Shown one piece after another: positions 8,334 to 16,083 of a DNA stretch of 64,000 nt. The stretch's first letter is position 1. Every line of letters begins with the position of its first letter. The DNA is from Paractinoplanes rishiriensis (lineage in GTDB: Bacteria; Actinomycetota; Actinomycetes; Mycobacteriales; Micromonosporaceae). The notes below the pieces were generated by a model, which was given only the letters and a program-made list of their open reading frames with translations, made no database searches and was not told where the DNA came from. Position numbers and translations under genes: made by a program. The stretch lies in NCBI RefSeq assembly GCF_016862375.1, contig NZ_BOMV01000006.1, forward strand, positions 62,001-126,000. The letters run 5' to 3'.

Positions 8334-9370
8334 ATCAGTTTCAGCAGTTCGGCGGCCACCTCGGCGGGCCGCTCCACGTGCGGCGAGTGCCCGCAGCCCG
8401 GCAGCACCACCTCGGTGTACCGGCCGCCGGCCGCCTCATAGCGATCGAGCACCGCCCGGGTCTGCCCGACCATCGGCTGCGGCGGGCACGCCTCGGCGCC
8501 CGGCCAGCCCGGCACCATGCCGAGCGAGCCGAGGAAGGCCAGGTCGAAGAATGAGGTGTCGGAGACGATCGCGTCCCGGTCGCCGCGGACCCAGGTGATC
8601 GGCGGCTTGACCGGCACCGCAACCAGGTCCGCGGCGACATTGAAGTGGTTCGGCGCCATGGTGTTGAGCACCCCGCGGTCCCCCGGCGCCATTCCCGGCC
8701 AGTTCGCGCTGGGCCTGCTGTCGCCCGGGTAGTTGTCGTCCCCGATCGCGGTGGACAGCACGGTGTCCAGCAGCAGTTGCTCGTCCGCGCCGAGCGAGGC
8801 GGGGTCAGCCACATATGCCGTACGCAGCACGTTCAGCGGACTGGTCGGCGAGTCCACGCCCCGGTCCCGGTCCGCGATCCGCCGCACGAAGTCCGGGTTC
8901 CCGGTGCCGCCGCCGGACCCGGCGAAGTCCGGCGTGGTCGGGGTGCCGTCCAGATCCCGGGTGCCGCCGAAGCCGTACGGGCTCAGCGGCGCCTCGAACA
9001 GCAGCGCCCGGACCCGCTCCGGGTGCGCGGCGAGCAGGTGCATGACCACGCCACACCCCATCGAGTGCGCCGCCACGGTGACCGCCCCGCCGGCCGGGAA
9101 CAGCGCCCGCTCGTCGAGCAGCGCCGCCACGTCGTCGGCGAAGTCCCGCAGCCCCCGGGTGGCATCCACCGGCGCGGCGTCGGATCGCCCGTATCCCCGC
9201 AGGTCAGGCGCCACGATCCGGAGGTTGGGCGGCAGCTGCCGGAGCAGCGGCCGCCAGAAGTCGGCGGACGAACAGTTGCCGTGCACGAGCAGCACCGGGG
9301 TGCCGTCGGCCGGCCCGTCGACCAGAACGTTGAGCGAGATGCCGCGGACCGCGACGCTGACCTCTTCCAT
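8330..9370 (-). CDS. Alpha/beta-fold hydrolase
   Basis: A 346-aa enzyme of the alpha/beta hydrolase superfamily. Landmarks: oxyanion strand VLLVHGNCSSADFW near residue 26, nucleophile elbow AHSMGCG (Ser) near residue 103, and the C-terminal LPGCGHSPHVERP holding the catalytic His. An insertion between strands 6 and 7 makes it longer than a minimal hydrolase. No signal peptide, so cytosolic. ATG 9370 begins MEEVSVAVRG; the open frame continues far upstream but that part lacks coding character. Esterase, epoxide hydrolase or lactonase activity cannot be told apart. It diverges from the methyltransferase gene and overlaps the MFS gene at the stop. Confidence 0.87.
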   Translation of the reverse strand: MEEVSVAVRGISLNVLVDGPADGTPVLLVHGNCSSADFWRPLLRQLPPNLRIVAPDLRGYGRSDAAPVDATRGLRDFADDVAALLDERALFPAGGAVTVAAHSMGCGVVMHLLAAHPERVRALLFEAPLSPYGFGGTRDLDGTPTTPDFAGSGGGTGNPDFVRRIADRDRGVDSPTSPLNVLRTAYVADPASLGADEQLLLDTVLSTAIGDDNYPGDSRPSANWPGMAPGDRGVLNTMAPNHFNVAADLVAVPVKPPITWVRGDRDAIVSDTSFFDLAFLGSLGMVPGWPGAEACPPQPMVGQTRAVLDRYEAAGGRYTEVVLPGCGHSPHVERPAEVAAELLKLI

Positions 9371-9419
9371 AGGCCGAAGCGTCCCACCGGCAGCCGTCCC
9401 CCGCAGTGTGTATGGCCCA

Positions 9420-9447
9420 CATATCCTGGCCCTCATATCCTGGCCCT
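9420..9447 (+). promoter_or_regulatory. Tandemly duplicated -10 element of the methyltransferase gene
   Basis: Two exact head-to-tail copies of CATATCCTGGCCCT (9420-9433 and 9434-9447). Each contains TATCCT, a TANNNT -10 hexamer. The second (9436-9441) ends 7 nt before ATG 9449, the usual spacing for a leaderless start; the first would start transcription 14 nt earlier and give a short leader. Confidence 0.6.
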
Positions 9448-9448
9448 C

Positions 9449-10231
9449 ATGACCGGTGACGCCTGGTCCGTCGCGGAACCGTACGAACGCTACGTGGGCC
9501 GCTGGAGCCGCCCGGTGGCCAAGGAGTTCCTGAGCTGGCTGGCCGTGCGCCCCGGCGCCCGCTGGCTGGACGCCGGCTGCGGCACCGGAGCCCTGACCGG
9601 CACGGTGCTCGCCGAGGCCGGCCCCGCCGCGGTGGTGGGCATCGACATGTCCCAGGGCTTCCTGTCCTCGGCCCGCCACCTGACCCGGGCCCGTTTCCTG
9701 GCCGCCGACGCCGCCGCGCTCCCGTTCCGCCCCGCCACGTTCGACGCGGTGGTGAGCGGCCTGGCCCTGAACTTCGTCCCCACCCCGCAGTCGGCCGTGG
9801 CCGAGTTCACCCGGGTGGCCGCCCCCGGCGCCGTGGTGGCGGCCTACGTCTGGGACTACACCACCGGCATGCAGATGATGAGGTACGTCTGGAACGCCGC
9901 CCGCGACGTCGACCCGTCCGCCGCCGACCAGGACGAGGCCCTCCGCTTCCCGATCTGCCACCCCGACGCCCTGCACCACGCATGGTCCACCGCCGCCCTG
10001 ACCGAAATCGCGGTACGCCCGATCGAGGTCCCCACCCGCTTCACCGATTTCAACGACTTCTGGCAACCCTTCCTGGGCGGCCAGGGTCCAGCTCCCACCT
10101 ACTTGGCCCGCCTGCCCCCCACCCGGCGAGAGGCCATCCGAGCCTTGGTGAAAGCCCGCCTCCCACATGCCCCTGACGGCACCATCCCCTTGACCGCCAC
10201 CGCCTGGGCAGTACGAGGCACCCACCCCTAG
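9449..10231 (+). CDS. Class I SAM-dependent methyltransferase
   Basis: A 260-aa Rossmann-fold methyltransferase of the UbiE/ArsM-like (Methyltransf_11) type. Motif I is WLDAGCGTGALTG at residues ~36-48, the acidic motif II VVGIDMSQGF follows, and FDAVVSGLALNFVP is the post-I segment. Small-molecule substrate unknown. ATG 9449 has no ribosome site and follows TATCCT by 7 nt, so translation is probably leaderless; the open frame extends far upstream but lies antisense to the hydrolase gene. It stands alone. Its C-terminal half, reaching WAVRGTHP, is intact. Confidence 0.88.
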   Translation: MTGDAWSVAEPYERYVGRWSRPVAKEFLSWLAVRPGARWLDAGCGTGALTGTVLAEAGPAAVVGIDMSQGFLSSARHLTRARFLAADAAALPFRPATFDAVVSGLALNFVPTPQSAVAEFTRVAAPGAVVAAYVWDYTTGMQMMRYVWNAARDVDPSAADQDEALRFPICHPDALHHAWSTAALTEIAVRPIEVPTRFTDFNDFWQPFLGGQGPAPTYLARLPPTRREAIRALVKARLPHAPDGTIPLTATAWAVRGTHP

Positions 10232-10278
10232 CCTTCGCCACACCGCCAACCCCGCACCCGCACCAGCACCACCCGCCG

Positions 10279-10539
10279 CTACTCCCCGCCGCCCGCCGCC
10301 GCGCGCACCGCGGCCACCGCCCGGGCCAGCCGCTCGGCCGGGGTGCCGAAGTCGCCGCCCAGCGCCGCCGCGTCCCGTTCCGCGCCGGGCCGGCCGCCGC
10401 CGACGCCCAGTTCGAAGCGGCCGCCGCTCAGCTTCTGCAGGGTCTCGGACTCCCACGCCACCAGGGCGGTGGCCGTCCAGGCCTCGCCGGTGGGCGCCTG
10501 GGCGGCCACGACACCGAATCGGAACTCGCGTTCGGTCAT
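10279..10539 (-). pseudogene. Remnant of an LLM-class (luciferase-like, probably F420-dependent) oxidoreductase
   Basis: An 86-codon frame opening EFRFGVVAAQAPTGEAW, the start of many actinobacterial luciferase-like F420 enzymes, then jumping to ESETLQKLSGGRFELGVGGG, which in intact relatives (REAATLDRLSGGRLELGLGAG) lies about 60-70 residues further on. It then ends after ERLARAVAAVRAAAGGGE. The middle (barrel strands 2-3) and the whole C-terminal two thirds are missing while the frame is kept. Full-length members have roughly 280-330 residues, so this cannot fold as an active enzyme. Family assignment comes from the motif; the deletion interpretation is inference. Confidence 0.65.
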
Positions 10540-10683
10540 ACCCGCGCGGCCCGGCACGTACGTCCGGGAGCGCAGCCCGGTGCAAGGGTTTTCCCTGATT
10601 CGAAGACGGGCGTCGATGCCTAGCGTCCAACGCAAGCCATCGAAGAGCCTGCCCAAACCCCGGGGCAGGGAAGGAGCGCCCGC

Positions 10684-12636
10684 GTGAAACGCCGAACCCC
10701 GATGATCATTGCGCTGGTGGCCGGTACCGCGGCGGCCACCGCCGTGGTCGCGGTGACCACACCGGCCACCGCACAGCCCGTCGACCCCGCCGCCTCGGCC
10801 CGGGCGGCCGCCGGTAAAGCCGACACCCTGGTGGCCGGCCGGCCCCAGGTGCTGCAGGCCAGCCAACACGACGCGTTCCAGCAGCGTCCCGTGCTCAGCT
10901 CGAACGGCCTCAACTACGTCCCCTACACCCGTACCTACAAGGGGCTGCCGGTGTCCGGCGGCGACTTCGTGGTGATGACGGACGCCAGCGGGCAGACGAA
11001 ATACACCTCGGTGGCCCAGTCCAGCCCGATCGGCGAACTGGCCGTCACCCCGAAGCTGACCTCCACCGCCGCGGCCGAGATTGCAAAAGCAGAGCTCAAG
11101 ACCTTTCAAAGCATTGAGGGTACGCAGCTCGTAGTCGTCGCCGAGGAGGGCCGGGCGGCCCGGCTGGCGTGGGAGTCGACCGTTCGCGGCACCGGCGACG
11201 AGGGCATCAGCCGGCTCACCGTGGCCGTCGACGCGCTCACCGGCGCCGTACTCCGGAGCACCGAACGGGTCATCGACGCGGCCGGCACCGGCACCGGGTG
11301 GATCAACGGGTCGGTCTCGATCGACACCACCCAGTCCGGGTCGAACTACCTGCTCCAGGACCCGTCGCACACCACGGTCCGCTGCCAGGACGCCGCGAAC
11401 AACACCACCTTCAGCGGCACCGACAACGTCTGGGGCAACGGCACCGGCACCAGCAAGGAGACCGGCTGCGTCGACGCGTTCTACGTGGCACAGAAGCAGT
11501 ACGCGATGCTCGGCTCCTGGCTGGGCCGCAACGGGCAGAACGGCAGCGGCGGCGCCTGGCCGATCCGGGTCGGCCTGAACCAGCAGAACGCCTACTACGA
11601 CGGCAGCCAGATCCAGATCGGCAAGAACCGGTCGGGGCAGTGGATCGCGTCGGCGGACGTGGTCGGCCACGAGCTGGCCCACGGCATCGACGACACCACC
11701 CCGGGCGGCATCTCGCGCGGCGGCACCCAGGAGTTCGTCGCGGACACCATCGGCGCGGCCACCGAGTGGTTCATCAACAACCCGAACGACGCCCCCGACT
11801 ACCAGGTCGGCGAGGAGGTCAACCTGGTCGGCAGCGGCCCGATCCGGTACATGTACAACCCGTCGCTGGCCGGCGACGACAACTGCTACTCCAGCAGCAC
11901 CCCGAGCGACGAGGTGCACGCCGCGGCCGGCCCCGGCAACCACTGGTTCTACCTGCTCGCCCAGGGCAGCAGCGGTGGCGGCAGCGGGCAGCCCACCAGC
12001 ACCACCTGCAACGGCAGCGCCGTGACCGGCCTGGGCATTCAGAAGGCCATCACGATCATGTACAACGCGATGCTGATGAAGACGTCGAGCTCCTCGTACG
12101 TGAAATATCGGACTTGGACTTTGACCGCGGCCAAGAACCTGTACTCGACGTGCGCCGAGTTCAACACGGTCAAGGCGGCCTGGGACGCGGTGAGCGTCCC
12201 GGCACAGTCGGCCGACCCGACCTGCACCGCCGGCGGCACGACCCCGCCCACCACGACGCCCACCACCTCGCCGACCAACCAGCCCACCGGCTGCACCGGC
12301 ACGAACGGGACGGACGTCTCGATTCCGGACCGCGGTTCGGCGGTCAACAGCAGCATCACGATCAGCGGCTGCGGCCGGGCGGCCTCCGCCACCTCGACGA
12401 TCGCCGTGAACATCGTGCACACGTTCCGCGGTGACCTGCGGGTCGACCTGGTGGCACCGGACGGCACGGTCTACAACCTGAAGGCCACGTCGACGACCGA
12501 CAGCGCGGACAACGTGAACACCACGTACACCAAGAATCTGGCGAGCGAGACCGCGAACGGCACCTGGCAGCTGCGGGTGCAGGACGCGGTGGCGAACGAC
12601 GTCGGCTACATCAACACCTGGACGCTAACCGTCTGA
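10684..12636 (+). CDS. Secreted M4 (thermolysin) metallopeptidase with C-terminal P domain
   Basis: A 650-aa exported zinc protease. GTG 10684 follows AAGGAG by 7 nt. Signal peptide to about residue 30; FTP-type propeptide roughly 45-200 (YVPYTRTYKGLPVSGGDFVV). Catalytic domain roughly 205-510 with the zinc motif HELAH at 329-333, third ligand Glu in GGTQEFVADT near 350, and the downstream active-site His in DEVHAAAGPGNHWF. A Thr/Pro linker leads to a proprotein-convertase P domain (about 545-650, SIPDRGSAVNSSITISGCG). It is made as a zymogen and autoprocessed outside the cell. First of three nearby secreted proteins. A terminator follows. Confidence 0.93.
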   Translation: MKRRTPMIIALVAGTAAATAVVAVTTPATAQPVDPAASARAAAGKADTLVAGRPQVLQASQHDAFQQRPVLSSNGLNYVPYTRTYKGLPVSGGDFVVMTDASGQTKYTSVAQSSPIGELAVTPKLTSTAAAEIAKAELKTFQSIEGTQLVVVAEEGRAARLAWESTVRGTGDEGISRLTVAVDALTGAVLRSTERVIDAAGTGTGWINGSVSIDTTQSGSNYLLQDPSHTTVRCQDAANNTTFSGTDNVWGNGTGTSKETGCVDAFYVAQKQYAMLGSWLGRNGQNGSGGAWPIRVGLNQQNAYYDGSQIQIGKNRSGQWIASADVVGHELAHGIDDTTPGGISRGGTQEFVADTIGAATEWFINNPNDAPDYQVGEEVNLVGSGPIRYMYNPSLAGDDNCYSSSTPSDEVHAAAGPGNHWFYLLAQGSSGGGSGQPTSTTCNGSAVTGLGIQKAITIMYNAMLMKTSSSSYVKYRTWTLTAAKNLYSTCAEFNTVKAAWDAVSVPAQSADPTCTAGGTTPPTTTPTTSPTNQPTGCTGTNGTDVSIPDRGSAVNSSITISGCGRAASATSTIAVNIVHTFRGDLRVDLVAPDGTVYNLKATSTTDSADNVNTTYTKNLASETANGTWQLRVQDAVANDVGYINTWTLTV

Positions 12637-12657
12637 ACACCGTTTCACCCTCGACGA

Positions 12658-12685
12658 CGGGCCGGCGCTGCCACGCGCCGGCCCG
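12658..12685 (+). terminator. Terminator after the M4 protease gene
   Basis: Perfect 11-bp GC stem (CGGGCCGGCGC / GCGCCGGCCCG) with loop TGCCAC, 21 bp after the stop; only TT-CGT follows, so the U tract is weak, as is common in GC-rich actinobacteria. Confidence 0.7.
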
Positions 12686-12791
12686 TTCGTAGCTGTCCGG
12701 TTCGCCGTCCGGTGCATAGCGGTTCACCCGCTCACGAGCCGGCGGCCCGCCCCGATCGGTATCGGTGACACCGACCAACAGGGGGAACCAC

Positions 12792-13310
12792 TTGAAGAAC
12801 CGCTTCGTTCGCCGCGCCGTCGTCACCGCCGCTCTCGCCGTTCTGCCCGCGCTCGCCGCCTCGCCCGCCTTCGCGGCGCAGACCGGCTCGCGCACCCCGC
12901 AGAAGCCGACTGCCGAGGTCATGGCGCAGTACGAGGCAGAGGTCGTCAAGCTCACCAACGAGCACCGGGTCGCCCGGGGCTGCAAGGCCCTGCGGGTCGA
13001 CAGCCGCCTCACCGCGGCCGCCCGGGCGCACAGCACCGACATGGTGGTCCGGAACTTCTTCAGCCACACCGGCTCGAACGGCAGCAACTTCGTGGCCCGC
13101 TCGGTGGCCGCCGGCTACCCGCAGCGCGGCGCCGCGGGCGAGAACATCGCCTGGGGTTACCGCACCGCGAAGGACGTGGTGAACGGCTGGATGAACAGCT
13201 CGGGCCACCGCGCCAACATCCTGAACTGCTCGAGCATCGCGGTCGGCGTGGGCGTGGCGTACAACGCCGGCGGCTCGCCCTACTGGACCCAGAACTTCGG
13301 ACGCGTCTGA
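12792..13310 (+). CDS. Secreted CAP (SCP/PR-1) domain protein
   Basis: A 172-aa exported protein. TTG 12792 is preferred because GGGGG lies 6 nt upstream and it gives a clean signal peptide (KNRFVRRAVVTAALAVLPAL, cleavage near ASPAFA-AQTG); an in-frame GTG at 12765 is the alternative. The mature part is one CAP domain from residue ~45: EHRVARGCKALRVDSRL, AARAHSTDM (His), GENIAWGY (Glu) and WMNSSGHRANIL (second His), the cavity residues of the family. Molecular role of bacterial CAP proteins is poorly known. It sits between the M4 protease and an HNH nuclease, both secreted. Its stop is 13 bp from that of the convergent gene. Confidence 0.9.
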   Translation: MKNRFVRRAVVTAALAVLPALAASPAFAAQTGSRTPQKPTAEVMAQYEAEVVKLTNEHRVARGCKALRVDSRLTAAARAHSTDMVVRNFFSHTGSNGSNFVARSVAAGYPQRGAAGENIAWGYRTAKDVVNGWMNSSGHRANILNCSSIAVGVGVAYNAGGSPYWTQNFGRV

Positions 13311-13323
13311 TCCACCGGGGCGG

Positions 13324-13746
13324 TCATGGGGCGGCATAGCCGTGCGCGCGCATCGCAGCCAGATGCGCGACGTCCCGTGGCCGCCCCATCATCTTTTTCG
13401 TCGCGGCCACCACGTCCAGCGCGAGGAACCGCAGGCCGGCGATCACGTCCGCGTCCTTGATGAGCTCGTCCACCGTGCCCATGCCGGGAAACCAGTCGTC
13501 GAAGATGTCCAGATCGCCGTCGAACAGCTGGACGCACTGCGAGGACGTGTACCGGGCCGGCGCGATCGGCCCGAGTTCCGCCGCGATCCGCCAGGCCGCG
13601 CCGCGGGCCACGATGTCCAGATCGGTCGGATCGTCGATCCAGGCCCGGGCGAACAGCGGCCCGCTCCCCGCGATCACGTAGTCCTCGACCGGCAGGCGCA
13701 GCGACCGCAGTTCCCGGAACAAGCGGTGCGCAAGGAAATTCGGCAT
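13324..13746 (-). CDS. Small nucleotidyltransferase-fold protein (hypothetical)
   Basis: A 140-aa protein. VEDYVIAGSGPLFARAW followed by DDPTDLDIVARG resembles the G-S-x(n)-D-x-D core of minimal or AbiEii-like nucleotidyltransferases, with a later acidic pair in LFDGDLDIFDDWFP as third carboxylate. Such folds transfer nucleotides or act as toxins, but the Gly-Ser loop here is AGSGP and no adjacent antitoxin gene is seen. ATG 13746 lacks an obvious ribosome site. Convergent with the CAP gene. The fold assignment is tentative; no function is claimed. Confidence 0.6.
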   Translation of the reverse strand: MPNFLAHRLFRELRSLRLPVEDYVIAGSGPLFARAWIDDPTDLDIVARGAAWRIAAELGPIAPARYTSSQCVQLFDGDLDIFDDWFPGMGTVDELIKDADVIAGLRFLALDVVAATKKMMGRPRDVAHLAAMRAHGYAAP

Positions 13747-13924
13747 CGTCGGCCGCCCCAGTCAGTCCGGTCGAGTACTCGTCACCCTACTAATCCGGTC
13801 GCCGGACCGGACGCCACCTTCTCGTTCCATAGCCGTCGATCTATAGGTGTTTTGGCATTGGGCAAGGATCATCCGGGACCCCGAGACTCTGGCTACAGCC
13901 GGACTCCCGACTCGGAGGTTCCCC

Positions 13925-14566
13925 GTGAAGTCACGTCCACGCCTGCTGTCCGCAGCGCTCGTCGTCGCCCTGTTGACCGGCCTGCTCCAGCTCGGCTTCG
14001 GCGCACCGGCGTACGCCGCCCCGCCCGGCATCCCCACCGCCTCCGCCGCCCGCACCCAGCTCGCCGCGCTCACCGTCGCCGCGTCGACCCACACCACCAC
14101 CTACGACCGCGAGCTGTTCCCGCACTGGTCCACTGTGTCCGGTTCGTGCAACACCCGCGAGACGGTGCTCAAGCGGGACGGCACCAGCGTGGTGACCGAC
14201 TCGGCCTGCGCCTCCACCTCGGGCCGCTGGTACAGCCCGTACGACGGAGCCACCTGGACGGCCGCCTCCGACGTGGACATCGACCACATGGTGCCGCTGA
14301 AGAACGCGTGGATCTCCGGAGCCTGGGCCTGGACCACCTCGAAGCGGCAGTCCTTCGCGAACGACCTGACCAACCCGCAGCTCATCGCGGTCACCGACAA
14401 CGTCAACCAGTCCAAGGGCGACAAGTCCCCGGACTCCTGGAAGCCGTCGGTGAGCAGCTACCACTGCACCTACGCCCGGATGTGGGTGCGGGTGAAGTAC
14501 GTCTGGTCCCTCACCGTGACGAGCGTCGAGAAGTCCGCGCTCAGCACGATGCTCGGCACCTGCTGA
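13925..14566 (+). CDS. Secreted HNH-family nuclease (DUF1524-like)
   Basis: A 213-aa exported protein. GTG 13925 has GGAGG 6 nt upstream. Signal peptide to about residue 30 (FGAPAYAAPPG). The catalytic core is DVDIDHMVPLKNAWISG near residues 117-133 (Asp-His of the beta-beta-alpha metal motif), followed by NPQLIAVTDNVNQSKGDKSP, the Asn-containing second half. Cys pairs (SCNT, DSACAS, YHCTYA, final LGTC) suggest disulphides. Probably degrades extracellular DNA or RNA. Relatives are common secreted proteins of Streptomyces and allies. Its stop lies in a 16-bp tandem duplication shared with the convergent LysR gene. Confidence 0.87.
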   Translation: MKSRPRLLSAALVVALLTGLLQLGFGAPAYAAPPGIPTASAARTQLAALTVAASTHTTTYDRELFPHWSTVSGSCNTRETVLKRDGTSVVTDSACASTSGRWYSPYDGATWTAASDVDIDHMVPLKNAWISGAWAWTTSKRQSFANDLTNPQLIAVTDNVNQSKGDKSPDSWKPSVSSYHCTYARMWVRVKYVWSLTVTSVEKSALSTMLGTC

Positions 14567-14597
14567 GCGATCATCGGGCTAAGCGATCATCGGGTCG
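14566..14597. repeat. 16-bp tandem duplication across two convergent stop codons
   Basis: AGCGATCATCGGG at 14566-14578 recurs at 14582-14594 (16-bp period, 13 of 16 bases identical over the full unit). The HNH gene stop touches copy one and the LysR stop (14579-14581) is at the junction. Confidence 0.7.
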
Positions 14598-15610
14598 CCC
14601 CGGCCGGTCCGGCCGGGGCGGCCTGGCATCCCGGGAGGTGGAAAGAGCGACACCACCTTCTGCACGCCGAGGTCCGGGCGCCCGCTGAGCCAGCGGGCAT
14701 AGCGCGGCCGCTGTCCGAGCACTTCCAGGTACGCCTCCACGGCGTACCCGTACAACTCGGCGGCCTGCCGGGCCGCCGGACCGTCGGGATCCCAGCCCAG
14801 CAGGTGCCGCCAGCGCAGCGGCACGCCGAGTAGCGGTACCGCCACGGCACCCGGCACCGACCGCACCATCCCCTGGCACAGCGCCACCGCGGTGCCGCCG
14901 GCCACCATGTCGAAGGCGCTGCTCGCGTCGATCTCGGTAGGGGTGCGCGGCGCGAAGCCGGCCCGCGCGCAGGCGGCCGCGAAGCATTCGTGGAAGCAGC
15001 CGTCGCCGGGTGCGGTGATCCACTGCTCCTCGGCCAGTTCGGCCAGGCCGACCTCGTCCCGGCCGGCCAGCGGATGTCGCTCGTTCAGCAGCACCCAGAC
15101 GGCGTCCACCGAGATGGGTTGCCAGGCCAGCCCGGTGGCCTGGCCCGGGGTCGAGGTCGAGCAGGCGCCGACCACCGCGTAGTCGAGGCGGCCGTCCTGC
15201 ACCAACTGGGCGACCTCGTTCTCCGACCAGGTGGACTGGATGCTCACCGGGCCGCCGGGATGGGCGTCGGCGAGCCGCCGGACCAGTCCGGCCACGATCG
15301 GCCCGTTGGTGGCGCCGACCCGGTAGCGGACGTCGGCGCCCGCGGTGATCAGCTCGCTGGCGTCGTCGTGCAGCCCGCTCACCGCCGGGATCAACACCCG
15401 GGCCCGGGCCAGCACGAGATCGCCGAGTGGCGTCGGGACGACGCCCCGCCGATCGCGGGTGAACAGCGCACCGCCGAGAATCCGTTCGATGCGCTGGAGT
15501 TGGGTGGTCAATGCCGGCTGGGCAAGGCCGAGCGCGGCCGCAGCTTTCGTAACGCTGCCGGCCTCGGCAATGGCGAGGACCATACGAAGATGGCGCAACT
15601 CCAGCTCCAC
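14579..15610 (-). CDS. LysR-family transcriptional regulator
   Basis: A 343-aa LTTR. The N-terminal winged helix (residues ~3-60) reads LRHLRMVLAIAEAGSVTKAA and ALTTQLQRIERILGGALFTR, the standard pattern. Residues 90-300 form the two-lobed effector domain. The last ~40 residues (RPDLGVQKVVSLFPPPGMPG) extend beyond the usual LysR length and are Pro/Gly rich. No divergent target gene is next to it: upstream lies an XRE/DUF397 unit on the same strand, so its target may be itself or distant. Effector unknown. ATG 15610; a closer in-frame start is absent. Confidence 0.92.
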   Translation of the reverse strand: MELELRHLRMVLAIAEAGSVTKAAAALGLAQPALTTQLQRIERILGGALFTRDRRGVVPTPLGDLVLARARVLIPAVSGLHDDASELITAGADVRYRVGATNGPIVAGLVRRLADAHPGGPVSIQSTWSENEVAQLVQDGRLDYAVVGACSTSTPGQATGLAWQPISVDAVWVLLNERHPLAGRDEVGLAELAEEQWITAPGDGCFHECFAAACARAGFAPRTPTEIDASSAFDMVAGGTAVALCQGMVRSVPGAVAVPLLGVPLRWRHLLGWDPDGPAARQAAELYGYAVEAYLEVLGQRPRYARWLSGRPDLGVQKVVSLFPPPGMPGRPGRTGRGDPMIA

Positions 15611-15719
15611 ATCTGGAACCTAGAGTCGCCCGAGCCGCTCCGAAAGCTTTTTCATGTTAATTTCGGCCATCTGAGGCCACCCATTCACGGGCGGAGATGT
15701 GAAAGCTATGCGTGCCCGC

Positions 15720-15749
15720 GCTGCAACGCCCCGTGCGGGGCGTTGCAGC
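15720..15749 (-). terminator. Strong hairpin after the DUF397 gene
   Basis: Perfect 13-bp stem (GCTGCAACGCCCC / GGGGCGTTGCAGC) around a GTGC loop, about 80 bp past the DUF397 stop and 110 bp before the LysR start. Without a clear U tract, it most likely ends the XRE-DUF397 transcript; an operator role is less likely because of the stem length. Confidence 0.55.
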
Positions 15750-15828
15750 TTCCGCTAGGCGTTCACCCGAGAAGTTGACTTTGCGTAAGCACTTCCCATC
15801 GGTGCGTGCCTATCGGTAGGCTCTCGTG

Positions 15829-16053
15829 TCAGGAAACGATGTCGAACTCGCCATCCTTGGCAGAGTCCACGAAGGCGGTCCACTCCGCCTGCGTGAACAT
15901 GAGAGCCGGGCCAGACCGGTTCTTGCTGTCGCGGACAGCAACACCTGTGTCGAGGAACGCAACCTCGACACAGTTGTTCCCGCCGTTGCCGTTGCTGCGA
16001 CTGGCCTTCCGCCAGGCAGCGTCGTTGAGATGGTGCGAGAGCAACTCTGGCAC
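15829..16053 (-). CDS. DUF397 protein, partner of the XRE regulator
   Basis: A 74-aa protein with the full DUF397 pattern: AAWRKASRSNGNGGNNCVEV, then VAVRDSKNRSGPAL and FTQAEWTAFVDSAKDGEF. It lies 30 bp behind the XRE/DUF5753 gene on the same strand. Such pairs are widespread in actinobacteria; in Streptomyces the related Scr1/Scr2 and WhiJ-type pairs have been linked to development and antibiotic production and described as toxin/antitoxin-like. Which one is toxic is not settled, so only the pairing is claimed here. Confidence 0.93.
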   Translation of the reverse strand: MPELLSHHLNDAAWRKASRSNGNGGNNCVEVAFLDTGVAVRDSKNRSGPALMFTQAEWTAFVDSAKDGEFDIVS

Positions 16054-16083
16054 CCCCCTTCAATATGCGATTGTCTCGGAGCC

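Noticed and set aside
13324..13746. Toxin-antitoxin role for the small nucleotidyltransferase-like gene
   Set aside because: No adjacent antitoxin-like gene and the core motif is only approximate.
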